In this document: piece after piece, positions 1 through 5,714 of the stretch
How positions within the stretch are numbered: the stretch's first letter is position 1
Layout: each line of letters begins with the position of its first letter
From: Bacteroidales bacterium
Lineage (GTDB): Bacteria; Bacteroidota; Bacteroidia; Bacteroidales; Marinilabiliaceae
Direction: 5' to 3'
DNA length: 10,566 bases
NCBI GenBank assembly: GCA_004552385.1
Contig: SFOL01000061.1
Span: 1-10,566 of the forward strand
The notes under the pieces: generated by a model
Database searches by the model: none
What the model saw: only the letters and a program-made list of their open reading frames with translations
Told to the model about the DNA's origin: nothing
Translations under genes and position numbers: made by a program

Positions 1-251
1 TCGCAAAGGGCCACTTCAAAGAGCTCGATGACCTCGGCCGCCTCTGTGGTTTCATGTTTTGCTCTGACTTGCCTGCCGATGAGGCTTTCGCGCAACTTGT
101 TGAGGTGGCGCGCACTGAGGGCTTTTCGCTCCACTCCGATACTGAGTCTGCCTTTCGCAAAGGGCTAAAGTCCAAAGGACGGTGGCCCCGCATTTGGATG
201 GTGGCTTTGATTTTAATCTTAATTGTAGTCTTATGTGTGGTAATGAGTTGA
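1..251 (+). CDS. C-terminal end of a tail-anchored membrane protein (partial, unrecognised)
   Basis: The reading frame is open from the first full codon at position 3 to a TGA at 249-251, so the true start lies outside the window and about 82 residues are visible. The visible part is soluble-looking and rich in charged residues. It ends in a basic stretch (GLKSKGRWPR) followed by about 17 strongly hydrophobic residues (WMVALILILIVVLCVVM) and a final Ser. This is the arrangement of a single-pass tail-anchored protein with its bulk in the cytoplasm and positive residues on the inner side. The end overlaps the start of the next gene by 19 bp if that gene begins at 233, which suggests translational coupling. 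I do not recognise the family. The downstream frame is open over 250 codons, so a real operon here is likely, but this fragment alone gives no function. Confidence 0.6.
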   Translation, partial: AKGHFKELDDLGRLCGFMFCSDLPADEAFAQLVEVARTEGFSLHSDTESAFRKGLKSKGRWPRIWMVALILILIVVLCVVMS

Positions 252-991
252 AAGAGCTTGTGCTTGTAGGTGATAAATACACTCGGTATGGTATTGAAAA
301 AGGCTATTACCCTGCAGACCTGACCCGTCGCCTTAGCGTGGTGGACTTCGATGACAAATCAGCTCTTGCCAATGTACCTTTCCACGGGCAGTGTCGCCCG
401 GCCCTTAATTGCCTCTACGCTCGCGATGTCTACTCAGGCTCCTATGTCATGATTATGAATGAGCGCCAGGAGGAGGTTGACAATTCTGATATCTTCGCAA
501 GGTCGAAAGCCGCTGCCATCCGAGGTGCGCTGCTGAAGATGGGGGCAAAACACATTGAGGTGACCAACAGTTTGGATACTTTCCGGTCTTCTGACACTGG
601 TGGCGGCGTCGGAGGCGGCAATTTGATTGCCAGGGCAAATGTCAACGCCCGTTACTCTGATGACGCTTCTACTAAATACAAAAGCTGCTTAGAAATAGAC
701 TTCCCGAATAACACCCCCTCTTCCGTGGCTGAGGTCGAAAATTACATGAATGAGCATTTCCTCCGAGGCTCCGAATTTGATCTCGAGAATTTGCTTGACT
801 TGATGAAGGATAAGAAGGGGAGTCTTGCTGGCGTCAGCCAGTCGTTTACGGAAGATCTCATCAAGGAGATGAACTCTGCTTTGGATATCGCTGTCGGCCT
901 CGATATTAAGCTTTTCGGATTCAAGGCTAACTTTAAGCGTACGACAAAGAGTCAGACTCATCTGAGTATGAGTATAAGAGTTCAGTTCTGA
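233..991 (+). CDS. Unrecognised 252-residue protein, coupled to upstream membrane protein gene
   Basis: The start is taken as the ATG at 233, which overlaps the upstream gene. A GTG at 182 would add 17 residues that lie wholly inside the upstream gene. The protein has no signal peptide or membrane segment. Its N-terminal half contains a helix followed by a strand (RSKAAAIRGALLKMGAKHIEV). A glycine-rich loop (DTGGGVGGG) comes next, leading into alternating strand-like sequence (NLIARANVNARYSDD). The C-terminus (LDIAVGLDIKLFGFKANFK, then a strand ending IRVQF) reads as amphipathic beta strands, so a beta-rich fold is likely. A good terminator lies 32 bp after the stop. The overlap with a tail-anchored protein gene suggests the two work together, perhaps at the inner face of the membrane. 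That is inference; I do not recognise the family. Confidence 0.7.
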   Translation: MCGNELKELVLVGDKYTRYGIEKGYYPADLTRRLSVVDFDDKSALANVPFHGQCRPALNCLYARDVYSGSYVMIMNERQEEVDNSDIFARSKAAAIRGALLKMGAKHIEVTNSLDTFRSSDTGGGVGGGNLIARANVNARYSDDASTKYKSCLEIDFPNNTPSSVAEVENYMNEHFLRGSEFDLENLLDLMKDKKGSLAGVSQSFTEDLIKEMNSALDIAVGLDIKLFGFKANFKRTTKSQTHLSMSIRVQF

Positions 992-1022
992 TCCCTCTTC
1001 TTTCCGCTTGTCTCTTGGCATA

Positions 1023-1051
1023 GGCGCGGCACCACCTGCCGCGCCCTTTTT
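1023..1051 (+). terminator. Rho-independent terminator after the left-edge gene pair
   Basis: A perfect 8-bp GC stem (GGCGCGGC at 1023-1030 with GCCGCGCC at 1038-1045) closes a 7-nt loop and is followed by C and TTTTT at 1047-1051. It lies 32 bp past the stop codon at 991, on the same strand. Confidence 0.85.
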
Positions 1052-1052
1052 G

Positions 1053-1100
1053 CGCCACATCATTGCGCCGCATTCGCGGTGGTGGGTTGCAAATGTGGCG
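1053..1100. other. Perfect-arm inverted repeat with nested hairpin
   Basis: CGCCACAT (1053-1060) is complementary to ATGTGGCG (1093-1100). After a 2-nt bulge, the inner arm TTGC (1063-1066) pairs with GCAA (1089-1092). A nested CCGC/GCGG hairpin (1068-1071 with 1076-1079, loop ATTC) sits inside. All pairs are Watson-Crick, so the element could fold as RNA from either strand or act as a DNA inverted repeat. It begins two bases after the U-tract of the preceding terminator and lies between convergent genes. Its role is unknown. Confidence 0.5.
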
Positions 1101-1121
1101 GTAAACCATGTGGAATCCGAC

Positions 1122-1143
1122 TGTCGCCGTTAGTGAGGCGACA
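1122..1143 (+). other. 7-bp hairpin followed by a pyrimidine tract
   Basis: TGTCGCC (1122-1128) pairs perfectly with GGCGACA (1137-1143) around an 8-nt loop. The sequence after it is pyrimidine-rich (TCTTATTTTCTCTTT), so this may be a weak second terminator on the plus strand. Alternatively it is one stem of a larger structured RNA. Confidence 0.4.
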
Positions 1144-1289
1144 TCTTATTTTCTCTTTGCGTCCGTCATGCAACGAGAAGACTTCTTGCCTCAGCACAGT
1201 GCTACAGTGGCTGCTTGTCATTATTGTGTGCATCTTCATCTATCACAAATGCAGCTGATCTTGCGGTTTCGCGCCTTGAACTGCGGCTA

Positions 1290-1327
1290 CCCCGCGCAAG
1301 TGTTCTCTTTCACTTGCGCGGGGTTTT
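1290..1327 (+). terminator. Strong stem-loop terminator with no gene directly upstream
   Basis: A perfect 13-bp stem (CCCCGCGCAAGTG at 1290-1302 with CACTTGCGCGGGG at 1311-1323) closes an 8-nt loop and is followed by TTTT at 1324-1327 and more A/T sequence. The T-tract is only on the plus-strand side, so it terminates rightward transcription. No convincing plus-strand gene lies in the 298 bp before it. It may back up the terminator at 1023, end an unrecognised RNA, or shield the convergent gene at 1412-1930. The stem could also stop that gene's leftward transcript, although the U-tract is missing on that side. Confidence 0.75.
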
Positions 1328-1411
1328 CTAATTAATCGCCTCTGCTCTTTCAGGTCTGCCATGTGGCCGTACGTGTGCGCAAAGGTGGTCGTGTGAGGGC
1401 GTGGGGGCGCG

Positions 1412-1930
1412 CTACCTTTTGTGGGCGGGAGGCTCTTTGGTGGGGTCATACTCGTTCAGCAGAGTCACTTCCGCCTCGACGTCTTTCAGCTGCTTGGCAA
1501 GCTGGCCGTCGGGGCGGCAGAAGCCCACCACTATTTTTGACGCGTTTGCTATCATATATCTGTTCCTGGCGTCTGCCATTCCGTATTTGTCCACCCATGG
1601 CAGCAGAAAGTCTGTCGTCGTGAGAGCGAGAAGCCTCTGGTCTCCAATGGCCTCCACTATGCCCGTAGGCCATTTCTTGGGGTAAGGCTCGCCAAGCACG
1701 AGTATGGTCGGGATGCCCCTCTTCACGAGACCGAGTATGACCTTGTGCTCCGTCTTTTGCAGGTCTCCGCACATCACGCAGTCTTCGTCGGCGTTCAGAG
1801 TGTCCAGCCATTGCGTTATGGCTGGGCGGCAGTAGTCCGGCATGTTGCGTGAGCTGAGGAAGGCGGTTTTCCGCTCGTGGTTCAGCAGGTTTATGTTACC
1901 TATCGGCACTGTTATGTTTTTTGTCTCCAT
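1412..1930 (-). CDS. Stand-alone SLOG/DprA-like Rossmann-fold protein
   Basis: This 172-residue protein starts at the ATG complementary to 1928-1930. It has the order of elements seen in small DprA-like SLOG proteins. A first strand contains AFLSSRN (23-29). A helix and the loop VMCGDLQKTEHK (52-63) sit where SLOG proteins carry their nucleotide-binding Gly loop. A second strand follows (GIPTILVLGE, 72-81). A third element (ARNRYMIANASKIVVGF, 121-137) matches the RNR...A..VVV core of DprA. The helical N-terminal and winged-helix C-terminal domains of true DprA are absent. Known SLOG relatives bind nucleotides, nucleotide-derived signals or single-stranded DNA; which applies here is unknown. 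A close reading as a lysine-decarboxylase-like LOG enzyme is less likely because the PGGxGTxxE motif is missing. The gene stands alone and has no Cys/His cluster. Confidence 0.6.
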   Translation of the reverse strand: METKNITVPIGNINLLNHERKTAFLSSRNMPDYCRPAITQWLDTLNADEDCVMCGDLQKTEHKVILGLVKRGIPTILVLGEPYPKKWPTGIVEAIGDQRLLALTTTDFLLPWVDKYGMADARNRYMIANASKIVVGFCRPDGQLAKQLKDVEAEVTLLNEYDPTKEPPAHKR

Positions 1931-2190
1931 TCTCTTGTCTTGCTCTTTTTCTGTCGCTTTGTGCGCCTCCCTTGGCCTCTCCCCTCTTGTGGCTGTGAGT
2001 GGTTTTTCGCCTATGCGTCGGCGTCTGTTTTGCGAATTTCTGTGGGATGTGAATTTAATTAAATTTGCCGCATTTCCCCTTTGCTAAGGTCTTCTTTTCT
2101 CGTTCGAGCTTCTTCTCTCGTCTTGGCCGTGCGTCTTCTTTTGCCAATTCTTTGCCATGTCGACTGACTTCTGTGCGTATGTCTATGCAT
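1931..2190. other. Gene-free, pyrimidine-rich stretch between the SLOG gene and the pnp terminator
   Basis: I find no credible coding sequence here. The plus strand is CT-rich (runs of TTCTT and CTCG), so any minus-strand leader of the SLOG gene would be purine-rich. The only ordered element is the A/T palindrome at 2052-2065. No clean minus-strand promoter for the SLOG gene was found. The best partial match is TAAATTCA read on the minus strand at about 2058-2051. Confidence 0.5.
2052..2067 (+). promoter_or_regulatory. 14-bp A/T palindrome overlapping a -7-like TAAATTTG box
   Basis: AATTTAATTAAATT (2052-2065) is a perfect palindrome, and TAAATTTG at 2060-2067 matches the Bacteroidetes -7 consensus on the plus strand. 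The -33 match is poor: TTTC at 2037-2040 with 19-bp spacing. If active, it would make a short RNA ending at the bidirectional hairpin near 2230. It may equally be a chance A/T-rich site or an operator for the SLOG gene. Confidence 0.25.
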
Positions 2191-2233
2191 AAAGAAAATC
2201 CCCGGGGCGGTCGTTTCGCCACCTCGGGGATTT
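2191..2233 (-). terminator. Terminator of pnp (possibly bidirectional)
   Basis: A 9-bp outer stem (AAATCCCCG at 2196-2204 with CGGGGATTT at 2225-2233) plus an inner GGCG/CGCC stem (2206-2209 with 2217-2220) lie 46 bp past the pnp stop. Read on the minus strand, the structure runs into ATTTTCTTT. The plus-strand exit (ATTTATTTA) is also U-rich, so it could stop transcription from both sides. Confidence 0.8.
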
Positions 2234-2278
2234 ATTTAGAGCTTACGCTTTACTCTCGTTTAAACGCGGATAAATCGC

Positions 2279-4522
2279 CTACTCGTTGTCGCGGCGGGGA
2301 GCCCTGTCACCATCGCGTCGCGGCCCGTGTCCGCCGTCGCGTCGCGGCCCGCGGTCTCCACCCTCGCGTCGCGGACGCTCCGGACGCTCGACGTAGCCTT
2401 CCGGCTTCGGTACGAGATCCTTGCGGCTCAGGCGCATCTTGCCGGTCTTCGGGTCTATCTCCTTCAGCAACACCTCGATCTCGTCGCCCTCTTTGCAGAA
2501 GTCGTTCGGATCCTCAATGCGCTTCCAGTCCATCTCCGACACGTGGAGCAGGCCGTCCTTGCCGGGCAGGATCTCGACGAATGCGCCGAAGGTGGTGATA
2601 GTCTTCACCTTGCCTTTGTATGTCTTGCCGACCTCGGGGATGGCCACAATCTGGTTGATGCGGGCGAGTGCGGCGTCAATGTTGGCCTTGTTGGCGGCGG
2701 CAATTGACACGATGCCCTTGTTGTCGTCCTCGTCAATGTTGATGGTTGTGCCTGTGGTGGCCTGGATGTCCTGGATGATCTTGCCGCCCGGGCCAATCAC
2801 CGCGCCAATCATGTCCTTCGGGATGTTGATGGTGACGATGCGCGGGGCGTGCGGCTTGTAGTCCTCACGCGGCTCCGGCAGCTCCTCGAGCATGCAGTTC
2901 AGGATGTGGAGGCGGCCGGCCTTAGCCTGTGCCAACGCCTTGGCCAGAACCTCATACTTGAGGCCGTCAACCTTTATGTCCATCTGCGTGGCGGTGATGC
3001 CGTCTTTTGTTCCGGTCACCTTGAAGTCCATGTCGCCCAAGTGGTCCTCGTCGCCAAGGATGTCAGAGAGCACGCAATACTTGTCGCTCTCGGTGTCGGT
3101 GATGAGGCCCATGGCGATGCCGGCGACAGGCTTCTTTATCTTGACGCCCGCGTCCATAAGGGCGAGGCATCCGGCGCAGACGGTCGCCATTGAAGACGAG
3201 CCGTTCGACTCCAATATGTCAGAAACCACGCGGACGGTGTAAGGAATGTCCTCGGGAATCATGTTCTTGAGGGCGCGCATGGCCAAGTGGCCGTGGCCTA
3301 TCTCGCGGCGGCCTACGCCACGCGGAGCCTTCGGGTCGTTCGTGGAGAACGGCGGGAAGTTATAGTGGAGCAGGAAACGCTCCGTCCCGCGGACCGTGGC
3401 CTCGTCTATGAGTTTCTCGTCAAGCTTTGTGCCGAGGGTGACGGTCGAGAGGCTCTGGGTCTCGCCGCGGGTGAAGAGGGCCGAGCCGTGGGGGCCGGGC
3501 AGGTAGCCGGCCTCGCACCAGATCGGGCGGATCTCGTCCGTCTGGCGTCCGTCAAGGCGGATCTGCTCGTCGAGCAGTACTCGGCGCACGGCGTCGCGCT
3601 CCACGTCGTGATAATAGCGGTCTATCATGGCCGTCGGGATCTCACCCTCGTAGCCCTCAGGGTAGTTGTTTGCTATGAACTCTGCCTTGATCGCCTCGAA
3701 CTGGCGGCCGCGCTCCGCCTTGTTGGCTATGCGGCTGCGTGCCACCTGCTTGGCCTTCTCGTAGCACTGCTCGCGTACTTTGGCGCGAAGCTCCTCGTCG
3801 TTCTCCTCGTGGCAGTATTCGCGCTTGGGCTTGCCTATCAGCTCGCGGAGCTCCAACTGGGCTTGGCACTGCTTCTTGATGGCTTCGTGGGCGAATTTGA
3901 GAGCCTCGAGCATGTCTTCCTCGCTCACCTCCTTCATCTCGCCCTCCACCATGTTGATGTCGTTCATCGAGGCGGCGACCATGATGTCGAGGTCGGCGCG
4001 CTCCAGGTCCTTCGCCGAGGGGTTGATGCAGAGCTTGCCGTCTATGCGGGCCACGCGGACCTCGGATATAGGCCCGTTCCAGGGAATGTCGGATATTACC
4101 ATTGCGGCCGAGGCTGCCAAGCCTGCCAGGCTGTCGGGCATAACGTTCTCGTCGGCCGAGAAGAGGGTTATGTTGACGAATGTGTCAGCGTGATAGTTGT
4201 CGGGGAAGAGTGGGCGCAAGGCGCGATCCACAAGGCGCGCAATGAGGATCTCGTAATCCGACGCGCGGCCCTCGCGGCGGGTGAAGCCGCCGGGGAAGCG
4301 GCCTGCCGAGGCGAACTTCTCCTTGTACTCTACGGTGAGAGGCATGAAGTCCGTGTCGGGCTTGGCCTCTGTGGCGCTCGTAACTGCCGCAAGCAGGTAC
4401 GTGCCGCCGCACTTCACCATCACCGAACCGTCGGCCTGCTTGGCCAGTTTGCCGGTCTCGATGGTTATTGTCCTGCCGTCGCCAAGGTCGATGACCTTCT
4501 CTGTTGGCGTAGGTTTTACCAT
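2279..4522 (-). CDS. pnp: Polyribonucleotide nucleotidyltransferase (PNPase)
   Basis: PNPase degrades RNA 3' to 5' by phosphorolysis and can also add 3' tails. It forms a trimeric ring in the cytoplasm. The 747 residues show the full family order: RNase PH-like domain 1 (about 10-150, with FPGGFTRREGR at 76-86), an all-helical linker (about 200-310), and RNase PH-like domain 2 (about 320-545). A KH domain (about 559-626, with IGPGGK at 576-581) and an S1 domain (about 632-702, TTFGAFVEI) follow. The catalytic stretch DEDHLGDMDFK is intact, with D493, D499 and K501 matching E. coli D486, D492 and K494. The last 35-40 residues form a low-complexity Arg/Gly/Asp tail with repeated PRRDG units, probably binding RNA. 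The start ATG (4520-4522) follows an A/T-rich leader with no clear Shine-Dalgarno sequence. The regulator gene lies 114 bp upstream on the same strand with no clear terminator between them, so read-through is plausible. A weak own promoter (TATCTTCG, minus strand near 4570-4563) is possible. Confidence 0.98.
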   Translation of the reverse strand: MVKPTPTEKVIDLGDGRTITIETGKLAKQADGSVMVKCGGTYLLAAVTSATEAKPDTDFMPLTVEYKEKFASAGRFPGGFTRREGRASDYEILIARLVDRALRPLFPDNYHADTFVNITLFSADENVMPDSLAGLAASAAMVISDIPWNGPISEVRVARIDGKLCINPSAKDLERADLDIMVAASMNDINMVEGEMKEVSEEDMLEALKFAHEAIKKQCQAQLELRELIGKPKREYCHEENDEELRAKVREQCYEKAKQVARSRIANKAERGRQFEAIKAEFIANNYPEGYEGEIPTAMIDRYYHDVERDAVRRVLLDEQIRLDGRQTDEIRPIWCEAGYLPGPHGSALFTRGETQSLSTVTLGTKLDEKLIDEATVRGTERFLLHYNFPPFSTNDPKAPRGVGRREIGHGHLAMRALKNMIPEDIPYTVRVVSDILESNGSSSMATVCAGCLALMDAGVKIKKPVAGIAMGLITDTESDKYCVLSDILGDEDHLGDMDFKVTGTKDGITATQMDIKVDGLKYEVLAKALAQAKAGRLHILNCMLEELPEPREDYKPHAPRIVTINIPKDMIGAVIGPGGKIIQDIQATTGTTINIDEDDNKGIVSIAAANKANIDAALARINQIVAIPEVGKTYKGKVKTITTFGAFVEILPGKDGLLHVSEMDWKRIEDPNDFCKEGDEIEVLLKEIDPKTGKMRLSRKDLVPKPEGYVERPERPRREGGDRGPRRDGGHGPRRDGDRAPRRDNE
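2313..2374. repeat. Tandem repeat encoding the PNPase RRDG tail
   Basis: TCGCGTCGCGGCCCG occurs at 2313-2327 and again at 2337-2351, and its core TCGCGTCGCGG recurs at 2364-2374, giving 24- and 27-bp periods. The repeats are in frame within pnp and encode successive PRRDG-like units. Repeat number is likely to vary between strains. Confidence 0.7.
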
Positions 4523-4636
4523 AATCTGCTATATAATTTTTTACCTAATTAATTCTCCGCGAAGATATTCCCAATATGTGAGATATGAAAACTTTTTAAC
4601 ACCATAAGAGCGCCGTGTGGGCTTGCCGCGCACGCG

Positions 4637-5305
4637 TCACAAGTCTATTATGTTGTTCCTTATCCCGAAGCGTATGATGTCAACCGTGGTCTTAAGGTTG
4701 AGCTTCTGCATTATGTGGTTCTTGTGGCTCTCAACCGTGCGGACGCTCAGGAACAGCTTGTCGGCTATGTCCTTGTTACTCATGTTGCTGCCCCACAACT
4801 TTAATATCTCTATTTGACGTGAGCTCAGCATGTCTATGTCCGGCTCGGCTTTGCCGTCCTTGCGCTTGTCGCCTGCCACCACGCCGTCCACGTATTTGTT
4901 CACCAGCACGTCCGTCACCTGCTTGCTGAAATACTCAAACCCGTTCCGCACGGTGAGGATGGCCTGCACCAGGTCTTGCTTCGTGGCGCCTGGCGCCAAT
5001 ATGCCTTTCGCTCCGTTCTTTATGGCCAGCGTCACAGCCGCGGCCGCGGGTTCCATCAGCATCACTATGCACCTCAGCCTTTCAAACCTCTGGGTCAGCT
5101 GCTTTACGAACTCGAGCGGCTCCACTTCGCCCGGGTGGACGCACACCAGCACAACGTTCACGCCGTCGGTCTTTATCGTCCCGGCGGCTATCGCCACGTC
5201 TATGTTTATCTCCTCCGACTCGAAGTCCTCATATACCCCGCCCACGTACTGCGTCAGAGCTTCGCGCAGTATCGGGTGGCTGTCATAAACGCCTATTTTT
5301 ATCAT
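4637..5305 (-). CDS. NarL/LuxR-type regulator with a degenerate receiver domain
   Basis: The protein has 222 residues: a receiver-like domain (about 1-120), a linker, and a LuxR/GerE helix-turn-helix (about 157-220). The HTH is canonical (LSSRQIEILKLWGSNMSNKDIA, 160-181, then SVRTVESHKNHIMQKL, 187-202), so DNA binding is expected. The receiver is not canonical. The acidic pair near the start reads DSHP (8-11), with only D8 kept. The phosphoacceptor strand reads VVLVCVHPG (51-59), with Cys55 or Val56 in place of Asp. The conserved Ser/Thr position reads LMEP and the conserved Lys of KGYLLK is replaced (GILAPG, 101-106). Phosphorylation control therefore looks lost, although the fold is retained. 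There is no histidine kinase nearby. The gene lies upstream of pnp on the same strand and has a good promoter (5376-5407). A purine-rich AGAAGAG just before the ATG (5303-5305) supports the start. Confidence 0.9.
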   Translation of the reverse strand: MIKIGVYDSHPILREALTQYVGGVYEDFESEEINIDVAIAAGTIKTDGVNVVLVCVHPGEVEPLEFVKQLTQRFERLRCIVMLMEPAAAAVTLAIKNGAKGILAPGATKQDLVQAILTVRNGFEYFSKQVTDVLVNKYVDGVVAGDKRKDGKAEPDIDMLSSRQIEILKLWGSNMSNKDIADKLFLSVRTVESHKNHIMQKLNLKTTVDIIRFGIRNNIIDL

Positions 5306-5375
5306 TTCGCTCTTCTGGCTTAGTCTGGTCTCTTCTTTGCACCCGCTGCTCGCTTTGGCGCGGGATCCTTTGTGC

Positions 5376-5407
5376 CAAATTTAGCAAAAATGCGCCCTTT
5401 TGTCAAT
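5376..5407 (-). promoter_or_regulatory. Bacteroidetes-type promoter for the regulator (and perhaps pnp)
   Basis: On the minus strand the -7 box TAAATTTG (5383-5376) matches TAnnTTTG exactly. A TTG (5406-5404) lies upstream with 20-bp spacing, fitting the -33 box. Transcription would begin near 5370, giving a leader of roughly 65 nt that contains a small CCCGC/GCGGG hairpin (5342-5346 with 5360-5364). Confidence 0.55.
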
Positions 5408-5714
5408 ATTCCGATTTTTGTTTCTTCTCATATCACCTCGTATGCGCTTTTGCGGCTTATGTGTCTTTGGCGGATTATCTCTTCGCTCCCTCGTATTTTA
5501 GGTTGCGATGTGTCAAACTCATATCGAAAAATATGCTATTTTTGTTTTCGTCATAGTCTGCTTCTGCGGAGCAATTCCCCCCACCTCACATCTCTTGCTT
5601 TTACGTTTTGGAAACAGCAGCAATGCATTTTCCGTAGAAGACGATTAAAAGGGCGCAGTTTCTCTTCGTCCGCCATTTTTTGCCCTCAAAGTAATTCTAT
5701 CATATACATTGTAG
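5408..5714. other. Gene-free A/T-rich region upstream of malQ
   Basis: No credible gene lies here; the interval separates the divergent regulator and malQ genes. The clearest element is AAAAATA (5527-5533) with TATTTTT (5537-5543), a perfect 7-bp inverted repeat with a TGC loop. Its right arm forms TATTTTTG (5537-5544), an exact -7 match on the plus strand. No good -33 box sits 19-21 bp before it. A second, weaker match is TACGTTTT at 5602-5609. Either could drive malQ; a regulator binding the A/T inverted repeat would block the first. Confidence 0.4.

Noticed and set aside
1108..1335. 75-codon frame across the hairpin-rich region
   Set aside because: It reads through the 13-bp terminator stem up to its stop, and has no ribosome-binding site or protein-like pattern.
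1412..1930. Reading the SLOG protein as a cytokinin-type LOG enzyme
   Set aside because: The PGGxGTxxE motif of LOG phosphoribohydrolases is absent, and the RNR...VV pattern fits DprA-like proteins better.
2313..2374. Short direct repeats considered as a CRISPR-like array
   Set aside because: The repeats are in frame inside pnp, have 24-27 bp periods with almost no spacer, and encode RRDG units.
2065..2598. 177-codon plus-strand frame running into pnp
   Set aside because: It crosses the pnp terminator and the repeat-coded tail, and its Arg/Ser-rich translation reflects the tandem repeat.
3287..4552. 421-codon open frame on the plus strand antisense to pnp
   Set aside because: It is an exact shadow of the conserved pnp coding strand, rich in low-complexity Leu/Val/Ala sequence, and has no recognisable domain. 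High GC and codon bias explain the openness.
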